A stretch of DNA of 30,507 nucleotides from Treponema sp. UBA3662 (GCA_002373205.1 DFJV01000047.1:1-30507); one strand, 5' to 3'; positions 13,806 through 21,558 are shown, numbered from the stretch's first letter. A program made the numbers and translations. Notes: generated by a model not told the origin, from the sequence alone.

Positions 13806-15079
13806 TGCCAAAAAAAACAGGGTATGCAGACTTACCCCTGCACACCGGAACAGTTCCCAAGTGGCTTGCAGACAGAATGCGTGACTTGGGAACTCAAATC
13901 ATAGAAGCACTTCTTATTGAATACGGCCGCAAAGAAGTACTGCGCCGTCTAAGCGACCCCCTCTGGTTCCAGAGCCTTGGAGCTGTCCTTGGCATGGACT
14001 GGCATTCATCAGGAATCACAACAAGCGTAATGTATGCCCTAAAAAGGGGAATCAATGCCCGCGCAAAAGAATTTGGGCTTGTTATATGTGGAGGAAGGGG
14101 CAAATACTCCCGCGAAACACCCAGCCAGCTTGAATACATGGGAGAGCACACAGGCCTAGACGCAGCCCCCCTAATCCGGGCAAGCAAGCTATGCGCAAAA
14201 GTGGACAACACCGCAGTCCAAGACGGATTACAGCTTTACCTGCACAACTTTATCCTTAGCGCAGACGGTGACTGGGCAGTTGTCCAGCAGGGAATGAACC
14301 CCGCAGAAAAAAAAGCTCGCCGCTACCACTGGTGCTCGCAAAACCTAAAGTCTTTTACAGAAGAACCCCATTCAGGCGTAACAGGCGAAAACGAAGGCAA
14401 AATCCTAAACCTAACCGACGCAAATGCCGCAGACACAAGAGAGTCAATCCTTAACCTTGCAAAAGACGAACCGCGAATCATCTTAAAAGAAGCCTCGGAC
14501 ATATTGCGCCTAAAAGCCCCAAAAGACTTTCAAGAAGAAAAACAGCTTACCCTCTTTGCAGACAGCCCCTGCAAAGACACGCAGCTTATCATAGAAAATA
14601 GCCGCAACTGCATCATGCCAGCCCACCACGAAGTTAGGGCAGAAGACGTAGACCTAAAGCGCCTTGGTGCAGTCCTTGCAACCGCCTACGAAAGCCAGCC
14701 CAAAGACTTTGAAAGCCTGCTCCTAACCAAAAACTTAGGCCCAAGAACCCTTCAGTCCCTAACCCTTGTAAGCGAAGTAATCCACGGAACCCCCTCCCGA
14801 TTCCGCGACCCGGCAAGATTCAGCTTTGCGCACGGAGGCAAAGACGGCCACCCCTTCCCGGTACCGCTAAACATCTACGACGAATCAATCCGCATCCTGG
14901 GAGATTCCATAGAAAAATCCAAGCTGGGCTACAAAGACAAAAGCGAATGCCTAAAACGCCTGCACAAAACCGCCCTTCAAATAGAAAAAAACTGCTCGCC
15001 ACAAGCAGACTTTGACAAAACCATAGCCCGCGAAAAAGAGCACTCCATTGAATGGGGTGGCCGCACTGTAAGCGACTGA
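13805..15079 (+). CDS. DUF763 family protein with helix-hairpin-helix-like segment
   Basis: 424 aa, predicted soluble. Sequence matches my memory of DUF763: the opening GYADLPLHTGTVPKWLADRM, WFQSLGAVLGMDWHSSG, ICGGRGKYSRETP, the DGDWAVVQQGMN / ARRYHWCSQN block (residues about 155-180), and MPAHHEV (271-277). Near 303-329 the stretch ESLLLTKNLGPRTLQSLTLVS resembles a helix-hairpin-helix DNA-binding element. It is followed by HGGKDGHPFPVPLNIYDESI. The biochemical role of DUF763 is unknown; a nucleic-acid-related function is an inference from that motif. Translation is coupled to the channel gene (1-nt overlap). Its role in relation to formate or nitrite transport is unexplained. The C-terminus is charged. 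A T-rich stretch without a clear hairpin follows the stop. Confidence 0.85.
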   Translation: MPKKTGYADLPLHTGTVPKWLADRMRDLGTQIIEALLIEYGRKEVLRRLSDPLWFQSLGAVLGMDWHSSGITTSVMYALKRGINARAKEFGLVICGGRGKYSRETPSQLEYMGEHTGLDAAPLIRASKLCAKVDNTAVQDGLQLYLHNFILSADGDWAVVQQGMNPAEKKARRYHWCSQNLKSFTEEPHSGVTGENEGKILNLTDANAADTRESILNLAKDEPRIILKEASDILRLKAPKDFQEEKQLTLFADSPCKDTQLIIENSRNCIMPAHHEVRAEDVDLKRLGAVLATAYESQPKDFESLLLTKNLGPRTLQSLTLVSEVIHGTPSRFRDPARFSFAHGGKDGHPFPVPLNIYDESIRILGDSIEKSKLGYKDKSECLKRLHKTALQIEKNCSPQADFDKTIAREKEHSIEWGGRTVSD

Positions 15080-15100
15080 ATAATTTTTTCTTTTTTCTAG

Positions 15101-16150
15101 TTACAAATCTTTGCATACATAGTAGGTTGTTCGTCCGCTGCCTTTCTTTTCTATTTTGCCTGTATCACAAAGTCCTTTGATGGCTTTTTCGATAGTCTGG
15201 CGGGCAAGGGCAGGGCATTCTTCCTGAATGTCACTCTTTGTAAATTTTCCGATACGGTTTTTGATAACTTTTTCGATGGTTTCAGTTGCGGAAAGTTTTT
15301 CATCTATCAGCTTTAGCCGTTCTTCAAAATCCCTGTATGCGGAAAGGATTATTCCCAAAAGATATTTTACAAACGGTGTGTTGTCATTTGTGTTTTCGTT
15401 CCAGTTTTCAGAAGAAGCTTCAAGGACATCGTAATAAGTGTCTTTTGTTTTTTCGATTTTCTTTTCAAGACTTATATATTTGCATACGACAAATCCTGAA
15501 CGATACAGCAAGAGCGTTGTTAAAAGCCTGGACATTCTTCCATTTCCGTCATTGAAGGGGTGTATGCACAAAAAGTCTTTGATGAAATTCGCAATTAAAA
15601 GCAAAGGTTCTATTTCGCCCAAGTCCATTGCACGATTAAAAGTTTCGCAAAGCTCTTGAACAGCCTCTGGAGTTTCAACCGGCGTTAATGGTGTAAAAAG
15701 CGTTCGGCTGCTTCCGTCCGGCATGGTTGCAACAATATAGTTTTGAACATTCTTGAATTTGCCTCCAAAATCAGGACTTGCATATTGATACAAATACTTA
15801 TGGAGCTGGAGAATATAATTTGAGCTGATAGGAATATATTCGAAGTTTTCATGGATGATATTAAGAATATCACGGTAGCCCATGATTTCTTTTTCGTCAC
15901 GGTTACGGGGAGTAGTTTTATCAGTAACGAGCTGTTTGATTCGTAATTCTGTAGTGACAATACCTTCAATTTTGTTTGAGCTTTCTGTACTTTGAATTTT
16001 AGCAATTTCTACCAGTTTATCGAGTTTGTCTTTTTTTTGATGTACAAAAAGTTCCTGCCGGCCTTTGTATTCTCTTATTTTAGAAATAAATCCTAAGATT
16101 TCAGTATCAAGTGTACAGTTTTGAAGTTTTGAATAATCAAAAGTCCGCAT
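15101..16150 (-). CDS. Fic family AMPylase, class II, with C-terminal winged-helix-like domain
   Basis: Predicted protein AMPylase (transfers AMP from ATP to Ser/Thr/Tyr hydroxyls) of about 349 aa. The complete core motif HPFNDGNGR is at 197-205, with the catalytic histidine. An N-terminal autoinhibitory helix motif is visible: S58-N-K-I-E62-G63 fits (S/T)xxxE(G/N), the class II arrangement, so the enzyme would be self-inhibited. The substrate flap region is near IVATMPDGSSRTLFTP. The last 65 residues (ATETIEKVIKNRIGKFTKSD onward) look like a winged helix, as in Fic proteins that bind their own promoter. The ATG at 16150 has AGGAG 8 nt upstream; the longer frame to 16330 has no homology. No separate antitoxin gene is adjacent. 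The upstream region holds an unusual half-site array. Confidence 0.93.
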   Translation of the reverse strand: MRTFDYSKLQNCTLDTEILGFISKIREYKGRQELFVHQKKDKLDKLVEIAKIQSTESSNKIEGIVTTELRIKQLVTDKTTPRNRDEKEIMGYRDILNIIHENFEYIPISSNYILQLHKYLYQYASPDFGGKFKNVQNYIVATMPDGSSRTLFTPLTPVETPEAVQELCETFNRAMDLGEIEPLLLIANFIKDFLCIHPFNDGNGRMSRLLTTLLLYRSGFVVCKYISLEKKIEKTKDTYYDVLEASSENWNENTNDNTPFVKYLLGIILSAYRDFEERLKLIDEKLSATETIEKVIKNRIGKFTKSDIQEECPALARQTIEKAIKGLCDTGKIEKKGSGRTTYYVCKDL

Positions 16151-16156
16151 TTTTAT

Positions 16157-16224
16157 TCTCCTACGGCTTAGGCTTTCTCCTATTTTAACATACAAAATAG
16201 GAGAAAACAAGGCTCTATAGGAGA
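16157..16224 (-). promoter_or_regulatory. Four-half-site inverted array over the fic ribosome binding site
   Basis: Heptamer TCTCCTA at 16157-16163 and 16176-16182, then its complement TAGGAGA at 16198-16204 and 16218-16224: two head-on pairs spaced 19, 22 and 20 bp. The inner pair extends to a perfect 13-bp inverted repeat (16174-16186 / 16194-16206, 7-bp spacer). In the mRNA the gene-proximal copy is the fic Shine-Dalgarno sequence. The array can act as an operator for a dimer or tetramer, or as competing RNA hairpins that hide or expose the ribosome binding site. Confidence 0.7.
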
Positions 16225-16370
16225 AAGATCCACTCCTCTCCCCAAAAGCCACAAAGACATCATCACAGAACTTTATAAACGGCAAATTTTGAGCTAAACT
16301 ATGGTAAGTTATAAAAGAAAAATTATCCAAAATATTCTCGCTTACAAATGCAATCTTTTCGCTGGCCTTT

Positions 16371-16607
16371 TTGATAACGGGCTTGGTCTTTACTGTCTAC
16401 CCCTTAAATGACTGTGTTTGCGACTCTCCTTTTTTGCCGCTCGCCCTTCCCCTTTCTTTTTTTCTCAATCCACTTGCCATGATTTCTGACATAATCACCG
16501 CAGTAATCGCAAAGGGCAAACTTAGAAAGCTGAACATTATCCTCCTGATTGCAGACGTTTTGCTGGAACTTTTCCTTTTCTATGCAATAGTTTTGACCGT
16601 GGGATAA
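16371..16607 (+). CDS. Small membrane protein, unrecognised
   Basis: About 78 aa from a TTG start (16371). The frame is open upstream to a stop at 16305-16307 with hydrophobic residues (IFSLTNAIFSLAFLITGLVF), so the true start may be an earlier non-ATG codon. Three hydrophobic stretches are visible: LITGLVFTVYPL, PLALPLSFFLNPLAMISDIITAVIA, and a C-terminal LNIILLIADVLLELFLFYAIVLTV. No ribosome binding site or known family is recognised. It is divergent from fic and 73 nt upstream of the DUF6935-like gene. The membrane-like composition argues for a real gene, but the start is unclear. Confidence 0.5.
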   Translation: MITGLVFTVYPLNDCVCDSPFLPLALPLSFFLNPLAMISDIITAVIAKGKLRKLNIILLIADVLLELFLFYAIVLTVG

Positions 16608-16680
16608 AGCAAACCACAGCCAGCAAATCAGAGGACAAAAAAAATTCCTGTGTTATAATAAGAATTAAGGAGACAGCCCT

Positions 16681-17169
16681 ATGTCAAAGACAATTACATT
16701 CAGCAGCCTGCCGCAGAACTGTGCAGAGCTTAAGGCTCTTCCGCAGGCAAAGCTTACCGATCCCTTTGAAGTTGCAGCCCTGGTTGTTGCAGTTTTGTGC
16801 CGCTACGAGCAGAGTGTAGACGACTGCATCGAAATGCTCAACTTGCTAAAAGGCCCCCAGCCACTTAGCAATTATGACAAGCAGTTCCTTAAGGACCGCC
16901 TGGTTGGAAAATACTATGTGCCCAGAAGCTACTTTGCAGGAACTTCCCCGCAAAACAACTACGAACCCACAAAGCCCTACTCGGTAACGGTTTCCGAAAA
17001 TTCCCATTCCCATGACCAGGAAGGCTACGTAACGCTCTGGATTACATCATCCGGGGCAGATTCCCAAAGAAGCGTAAAACTGCGCCAAAAGGGAGACCAG
17101 TGGTTCCTGTGGGAAAACTTCCTTATGCCAGACATAAGAAAACCCGCCGCAGAAGACCCCTGGGCCTAA
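16681..17169 (+). CDS. DUF6935-like protein of unknown function
   Basis: 162 aa, soluble, no signal peptide. It begins SKTITFSSLPQNCAELKALP, then DPFEVAALVVAVLCRYEQ and DDCIEMLNLLKGPQPLSNYD, followed by KQFLKDRLVGKYYVPRSYF. The C-terminal half (PYSVTVSENSHSH..., GYVTLWITSSGADSQRSVKL, WFLWENFLMPDIRKP) reads as a beta-rich domain. From memory this layout is that of DUF6935 proteins of Firmicutes and spirochaetes, often next to immune or TerD-like genes; that is not testable here. A strong ribosome binding site (AAGGAG) and a TATAAT about 25 nt upstream support the start. It is followed by a composite palindrome at 17188-17298. Confidence 0.75.
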   Translation: MSKTITFSSLPQNCAELKALPQAKLTDPFEVAALVVAVLCRYEQSVDDCIEMLNLLKGPQPLSNYDKQFLKDRLVGKYYVPRSYFAGTSPQNNYEPTKPYSVTVSENSHSHDQEGYVTLWITSSGADSQRSVKLRQKGDQWFLWENFLMPDIRKPAAEDPWA

Positions 17170-17187
17170 CTGTCGAACAATAGCATA

Positions 17188-17298
17188 AATGCCATTAACA
17201 TAAAGAACCGTCATGCCGAACTAGATTCGGCATCTCTCTTCAATATAATAATTTGAGATTCTGAGTCAAGCTCAGAATGACTCAAAGTTAATGGCATT
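17188..17298. repeat. Composite palindromic element with 12-bp terminal inverted repeats
   Basis: Perfect terminal inverted repeats AATGCCATTAAC (17188-17199) / GTTAATGGCATT (17287-17298). Inside are two REP-like hairpins facing each other. One is TGCCGAA/TTCGGCA with loop CTAGA (17214-17232). The other is ATTCTGAG/CTCAGAAT with loop TCAAG (17258-17278). Their outer tags GTCAT/ATGAC and inner tags ATCTC/GAGAT also pair, so the whole 111 bp is a nested palindrome. It sits between two convergent genes and resembles a small non-autonomous mobile element or paired REP unit. It may also terminate transcription from both sides. Confidence 0.8.
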
Positions 17299-17319
17299 AC
17301 CAAACGCATGCACACCTAT

Positions 17320-18147
17320 CTATTGCGCATCAGCTTCTTTCTTTTCCTTTGCCGCCTTGTTTTTCCTGCTGCTGTAAATAAGCCCCACGCCTATAAGCAA
17401 AACCATAATAATGAATCCGCTCCTTGCACTGCCAATTTTCTTTACATTTTCATCAAGCTGGCCTTTTAGGGCATCCGCAGAATCCACCTTGCCGTTAAAG
17501 ACATAATAAACTTCCGTCTTTCCAAGCATAAATGGCTTAAAGGAATTTCCCCTCTGCTCAGCCAAAACCGAAAGATAGGGGTATTTTTCAACATCATAAT
17601 AATTGTACTTAAGGTTCAGGTCTCCTTCTTTTGCAACCTCTGTAATTGGGCCGTAGTAAAATTCATCATGCTTAAGGCCGCAAACAGTTTTCTGCTTGGT
17701 ATACTCAGCGCCAGCCTTAACAAGCTCAAGCCCCTTTGCATCAAGAACAAAATCCCCAACATGGGGCGTTACCGTTTTTTCCACCGAATAAAGACTGTCC
17801 AGCCCGGAAGACGCACCCGCTTTTTGCTCGGTACGCTCCTTCCAGTCATAATGCGTTTCTCCCTTCTTCTGATATGAATAAAATTCCCTTACAGTCCTCT
17901 TTGCCTTAAAAGTGTTCAGCGGTTCATCCAGCTCATCAAAAGAAATCTTTGAATCAAAAGCAATCTTCCCCGCAACAAGCACCAGCTTTCCTTCATTGGC
18001 AGAATCAACCTTTCCGTCAGAAACAATGACCGTATTTTTAAGGATGTTCTTGTTCAAAGCCTTAGTGCCATTCTTAACCTTAACTCCTGTTACCACCAAA
18101 AAAGCAACAAGCGCTCCCAAAATTATCATTCCCTTAGAAATTTTCAT
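17320..18147 (-). CDS. TMEM43-like membrane protein
   Basis: 275 aa. It has one N-terminal TM (MIILGALVAFLVVTGV) and one C-terminal TM (SGFIIMVLLIGVGLIYSS) followed by a basic tail. Between them is a roughly 210-residue domain presumably outside the cytosol. That domain opens ANEGKLVLVAGKIAFDSKIS and continues FKAKRTVREFYSYQKKG and HYDWKERTEQKAG. This is the TMEM43/LUMA pattern (EGKLVxVxG..., hydrophobic-arginine strand, YxWxE). The function is unknown in bacteria. A GGAGG ribosome binding site precedes the ATG. It stands alone, with a family A repeat upstream and the composite palindrome downstream. Confidence 0.7.
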   Translation of the reverse strand: MKISKGMIILGALVAFLVVTGVKVKNGTKALNKNILKNTVIVSDGKVDSANEGKLVLVAGKIAFDSKISFDELDEPLNTFKAKRTVREFYSYQKKGETHYDWKERTEQKAGASSGLDSLYSVEKTVTPHVGDFVLDAKGLELVKAGAEYTKQKTVCGLKHDEFYYGPITEVAKEGDLNLKYNYYDVEKYPYLSVLAEQRGNSFKPFMLGKTEVYYVFNGKVDSADALKGQLDENVKKIGSARSGFIIMVLLIGVGLIYSSRKNKAAKEKKEADAQ

Positions 18148-18220
18148 AAATCCTCCAGATTCCTGTTTTTAATCATAATAAAACTAAATGATTTCTTTTT
18201 GAAGTCTTTTATCTTCTTCT

Positions 18221-18328
18221 GCGGCACTTTTTCTTGCTAAGGGCTTTCCGGGGTTCCGCGGGTCCCTCCCCGCTCCATTGCTCCGCAACGCACTCCGTGC
18301 GCCCCTCCAATCCCGGCCGTGCTCGCTT
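18221..18328 (+). repeat. Dispersed intergenic repeat family A, copy 4 (shortened)
   Basis: Starts CGGCACTTTTTCTTGCTAAG and jumps to GGGCTTTCCGGGGTTCCGCG, then CGCTCCATTGCTCCGCAACG, CGCCCCTCCAATCCCGG and CGTGCTCGC. Compared with copies 1 and 2 it lacks about 50 bp (the TCTACC to TTTGCGCC part). It lies in the gap between the TMEM43-like gene and the serine hydrolase. Confidence 0.7.
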
Positions 18329-18330
18329 TG

Positions 18331-18660
18331 TAATAGAAACGCCGCTATTCATAAGGCTAAGATTTTCATAGAAATGATTTTTAATATGTGATAAATTGTA
18401 TGTACAAAACCATGTTGCGTAGATGCCATTGGCGCAAAAAGAGACCAGAAGAAAATGTTAAGAAAACTTGATGATAATAAGGCACTAGAAATACTAATCA
18501 AGCTGGATATAAGACATTCGATTTGACTTGAAAATAAAGTAACTTTCGGGAAAGATAATATGCAACAGCACAGGAGGGCTTTTGGAGAAAAATGAGGAAC
18601 ATGAAATACCAACCTTTGGCTTTTGCGGAGATATTTTATATGAAATGTATTTGCAAAAAA
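18331..18660 (+). pseudogene. Possible remnant of a decayed coding region
   Basis: AT-rich stretch of about 330 bp without an intact gene. Short coding-like pieces occur in different plus-strand frames: LRKLDDNKALEILIKLDIRH, then KVTFGKDNMQQHRRAFGEK, then EKNEEHEIPTFGFCGDILYE ending in a stop near 18663. The last piece has AGGAGG and a TTG before it, so it might instead be a 27-aa mini-gene. I recognise no family. Base composition and codon look differ from the flanking genes. The call is weak. Confidence 0.25.
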
Positions 18661-18723
18661 AATAAAGGCATAACAAATTAAAAGATATAATAAGCCTCAG
18701 ATTTAGACACGGAGGAAAAAACT

Positions 18724-19791
18724 ATGCAGCGAACCCCTATAAAAAAACTTATTCTGCCTCTTTTACTGGCCGCACTTCTTACCGCGGAGCAGGGATTTGC
18801 TCAGGTGGCGGGGGCAAAGACGGAGTTTGTTTGGAAAAGCAAGGAATTAAAAGAAGCGGGCTTGGATGCAAAAAAAATTGAGGCATTCAACAAGGCGCTA
18901 CTTCCTACAGAAGTTACTTCCTGCATCATTGTTAAAGACGGCGCAATTGTAAGCGAATATTACAAGAGCGGCTACAGTAAGGAAAGCTTGTTTCCCATGC
19001 ACTCTGTTTCAAAGAGCGTTACAGGCACTATTGTTGGAATAGCAATTAAGCAGGAATATTTTGGACTTGACGAGCCCATAATAAATTACTTTCCGGAGCT
19101 AAAAGACAAAAGCGACTCCCGCTTTAAAAAAATCACCATACGGGACTTGTTAAAAAACACATCGGGCTTGGTTTCTACGGATTCTTCATTATGGGCTCAG
19201 TGGAGAAGCTGCGGTGACTGGATAGACTTTTTGTTTAAAAGGCCTCTTTCTTACGCACCGGGAAAAGTCTTTGAATATTCAACCGGGAACACGCATTTGC
19301 TTAGCGCAATAATTCAGAAGACTACAAAAAAAACTTTGGACGAATACGGAAGGGAAGTTTTATTCAAGCCACTTGGTTTGGATTCCGCCTATTTTGAAAG
19401 CGACCCCAATAAAATAAGCGACGGTGGAAACGGACTTTACCTTACCGCAAGAGACATGGCCCGCTTTGGACTTTTGTACTTGAACAAGGGAATGTGGGAA
19501 GGTTCGCAAATTGTCCCCCAAAGCTGGATAGATGAATCAACAAAAATTCAAACTCCGGGGCAGGCACGTTATGGCTACCAGTGGTGGATCCGTTGGTTTG
19601 GAAAGGAACAAGTACGCGGCTTTTTTGCTCACGGCTGGGGTGAACAAGTTATAGCTGTTATTCCAGAGAAAAAGCTTGTAATAACTTTTTCCAGCCGTTA
19701 CCCCGACAACAGAAAAAACGCCACCTACTGGCAGTGGATTGGAGACATTGTGGATGCATGCACAAAGCCTCTCATTCATCATAAGCGGTAA
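18724..19791 (+). CDS. Secreted serine hydrolase, beta-lactamase/class C penicillin-binding family
   Basis: 355 aa with a signal peptide (KKLILPLLLAALLTAEQGFA, cleavage after AQVAGA likely). The serine hydrolase fold has its SxxK motif at S94-V-S-K97 (HSVSKSVTG), the tyrosine motif at Y185 (FEYSTGN, in place of YxN), and the HxG triad at H303-G304 (FAHGWGEQ). The family includes D-aminopeptidases, esterases, EstB-like enzymes and beta-lactamases. YST and H-G-W-G fit the esterase/peptidase side more than a true AmpC, so resistance is not claimed. The start has GGAGG 8 nt upstream and a perfect TATAAT at 18686-18691. The gene converges with, and overlaps by 20 bp, the next gene on the minus strand. 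Confidence 0.88.
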   Translation: MQRTPIKKLILPLLLAALLTAEQGFAQVAGAKTEFVWKSKELKEAGLDAKKIEAFNKALLPTEVTSCIIVKDGAIVSEYYKSGYSKESLFPMHSVSKSVTGTIVGIAIKQEYFGLDEPIINYFPELKDKSDSRFKKITIRDLLKNTSGLVSTDSSLWAQWRSCGDWIDFLFKRPLSYAPGKVFEYSTGNTHLLSAIIQKTTKKTLDEYGREVLFKPLGLDSAYFESDPNKISDGGNGLYLTARDMARFGLLYLNKGMWEGSQIVPQSWIDESTKIQTPGQARYGYQWWIRWFGKEQVRGFFAHGWGEQVIAVIPEKKLVITFSSRYPDNRKNATYWQWIGDIVDACTKPLIHHKR

Positions 19792-20467
19792 GAAGCTTTT
19801 CGCCCAACTTAACAAGCGGAGCAGAGGGCAGTTTTGTCCAAGTCTCTTTTTCTGGAACAGAGTCGTCAAACATATTATAGGTAACGGTCTGTTTTTTGCG
19901 GGCAAGGTAATTTTCGCTCACCTTTTGGGCATCACCGGAATAGCGCGAAAAAGACCCGTAGTTCTTTCCTATTAAAAAGAAGTCTCCTTTTTGAAAGCGG
20001 AACAAATATTCTGTCTTGGGAGAGTCGGAACTTCCCGCTGAATAAAATTCACCCACAGAAATTGTTATAACACCCTTCTTGCTCACTGATATTTCTGTTT
20101 CATGAAAGCAGTCTTCATTTTCTTCGTCATTACCAGGAATTGTATTTTTGTATTCCTTAAAAAGCTTGTACCTGTCATTCTCCTGACCTAAAAATATTGC
20201 CATCACAGGCTTGTTAAAATTGTAAACATAGCCGTCCTCGCGGGTACGCATAAAATCTGGATCCTTTGGCGTAGCTATAACAATAAGGTCACTGAATCCG
20301 TCCTTGTTAAAATCACCGCCTTCCATTATGCAGTCAGATTCAAGTTTGATCGACGACACACCGCCCCAATATTCTGGAAAAAGATTCACATCGTATTCCT
20401 TTTGAGCACTAACGGCAGCTGTAAGCATTGCGGCACAAGCAATTGTTGCAAAAATTTTCTTTATCAT
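19772..20467 (-). CDS. Secreted protein with one FG-GAP/calcium-loop-like motif
   Basis: 231 aa with an N-terminal signal peptide (MIKKIFATIACAAMLTAAVSA, cleavage before QKEYD). Near residues 50-60, DFNKDGFSDLIVIATPKD matches the calcium-binding loop of FG-GAP/VCBS repeats (DxNxDGxxDL). The rest is beta-rich (KGVITISVGEFYSAGSSDS; KTEYLFRFQKGDFFLIGKNY). The function is not known. The ATG at 20467 is preferred over 20503: the signal peptide starts there and GGGGGC lies about 5 nt upstream. The 3' end overlaps the convergent serine hydrolase gene by 20 bp. Confidence 0.75.
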   Translation of the reverse strand: MIKKIFATIACAAMLTAAVSAQKEYDVNLFPEYWGGVSSIKLESDCIMEGGDFNKDGFSDLIVIATPKDPDFMRTREDGYVYNFNKPVMAIFLGQENDRYKLFKEYKNTIPGNDEENEDCFHETEISVSKKGVITISVGEFYSAGSSDSPKTEYLFRFQKGDFFLIGKNYGSFSRYSGDAQKVSENYLARKKQTVTYNMFDDSVPEKETWTKLPSAPLVKLGEKLLTAYDE

Positions 20468-20537
20468 AACGCCCCCTTTTGGTAAGACCAAGCACAAGTT
20501 CATTCTACACTAATATAACAACCTTGACCACCACCAT

Positions 20538-20566
20538 TTGCCATTAAGCAAAAAATATACTATATT
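20538..20566 (+). promoter_or_regulatory. Promoter of hslO (leaderless geometry)
   Basis: TTGCCA, 17 bp, TATATT, then AGCGCT and the ATG at 20573. There is no Shine-Dalgarno sequence. Positions may be off by one base because of a run of A in the spacer. Confidence 0.6.
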
Positions 20567-20572
20567 AGCGCT

Positions 20573-21553
20573 ATGATTAAGGCTCAAATTCAAGACAAGG
20601 AACTATTGGAATATCTGGAAGCGCTTCCTGCGGACGACATGATTCATTTTACTATGGCAAACGGACGTGTTCGCGGCGCTGTTTTTGCAGGAACCCATTT
20701 TGTTAACACAATGCGTGCCCAGCACAATACTGGCATTCTTGAAACCTACATTTTGGGACAGGCATCCCTTTGCGGCGCACTTTTGATTCCTGCAGTAATG
20801 AAGGGACGCGAGCATTTGAGCTGGCGCTACGATGTTGAAGAATCCGTTGCAAAAGGTTTTAATGTGGAGGCTGACTCTACCGGCTGGGTAAGAAGCTACC
20901 TTTTTGAAGACCACATTCCCGTGGAAAAGCCGCTTGAAAGCTGGGACTTAAAGCCCTTCCTTGGCGGCGAAGGCTACATGACCATTCAGACCGCAAGGCC
21001 TGGAGACAAGTATCCGCAGACAAGTTCGGTAAACACGACGGGCAACATTGCAGATGACCTTGTTTTTTATTTTGACCGCAGCGAGCAGCTAAAATCAGCC
21101 CTTACAACTTCCATCCAGATGGACAAGGCCGGACGTGTTATTGGTGCCGGTGGAATTTTTATTCAGGTAATGCCAAAGACAGGCGGACATTCATCCGACG
21201 GAAAGCAGAACCTTGGAGCGCAAATAAATTCATCTTCCGACAATGACGAAGACGAAGAGCTTATTTCTTCGCTAGAAAAATCATTCAACCGCTCACCATC
21301 ACTGGGCACTTGGTTCAGCAGGGGAAAGTCCGCAGAGGAACTTGTTCATGAACTTTATGCAGACTTGAACCCGGTCGTTGCCCTGCACAGAAGCATTGTC
21401 TATGACTGCCCTTGCACAAAGGAAACTTTTATTAAGCACTTAAAGGCTCTTCCCAAAGAAGAAATTGCAGACATAAAGGCAAAGGGAGAAGACATAACCC
21501 TTACATGCCGCAACTGCGGTTCTGTTTACACGGTTAGCCCAGACGAGATTTAA
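20573..21553 (+). CDS. hslO: Redox-regulated chaperone Hsp33
   Basis: Cytosolic holdase activated by oxidation: disulfides form, zinc is released, and unfolding proteins are bound. 326 aa, longer than the usual 290. The zinc centre is complete in its usual C-terminal place: C279-P-C281 and C312-R-N-C315, 30 residues apart. The N-terminal domain has family features (DDMIHFTMANGRVRGAVFAG, ARPGDKYPQTSSVNTTGNIA, YFDRSEQLKSALTTSIQMD). An unusual acidic/serine-rich insertion at about 205-245 (SSSDNDEDEELISS) explains the extra length. It is followed after 5 bp by an Rsm22-like methyltransferase gene and probably shares its mRNA. Stress-linked translation quality is a plausible shared theme. Confidence 0.95.
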   Translation: MIKAQIQDKELLEYLEALPADDMIHFTMANGRVRGAVFAGTHFVNTMRAQHNTGILETYILGQASLCGALLIPAVMKGREHLSWRYDVEESVAKGFNVEADSTGWVRSYLFEDHIPVEKPLESWDLKPFLGGEGYMTIQTARPGDKYPQTSSVNTTGNIADDLVFYFDRSEQLKSALTTSIQMDKAGRVIGAGGIFIQVMPKTGGHSSDGKQNLGAQINSSSDNDEDEELISSLEKSFNRSPSLGTWFSRGKSAEELVHELYADLNPVVALHRSIVYDCPCTKETFIKHLKALPKEEIADIKAKGEDITLTCRNCGSVYTVSPDEI

Positions 21554-21558
21554 AAGGA

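Noticed and set aside
12972..13811. A 279-codon open frame on the minus strand opposite the formate/nitrite channel gene
   Set aside because: It mirrors the channel gene almost end to end. Its translation is rich in Cys, Lys and Asn without domain features, and no ribosome site is present. It is a codon-bias shadow.
15101..16150. Fic as half of a toxin-antitoxin pair
   Set aside because: No small antitoxin gene is adjacent. The inhibitory helix motif is inside the same protein (class II).
18349..18612. An 87-codon minus-strand frame in the large gap
   Set aside because: Composition is Ser/Phe/Leu-rich as expected from AT-rich noncoding DNA; there is no ribosome site and no recognisable motif.
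18724..19791. Serine hydrolase as an AmpC-type resistance beta-lactamase
   Set aside because: The fold is shared, but the second and third motifs are YST and HGW rather than YAN and KTG. Resistance cannot be inferred.
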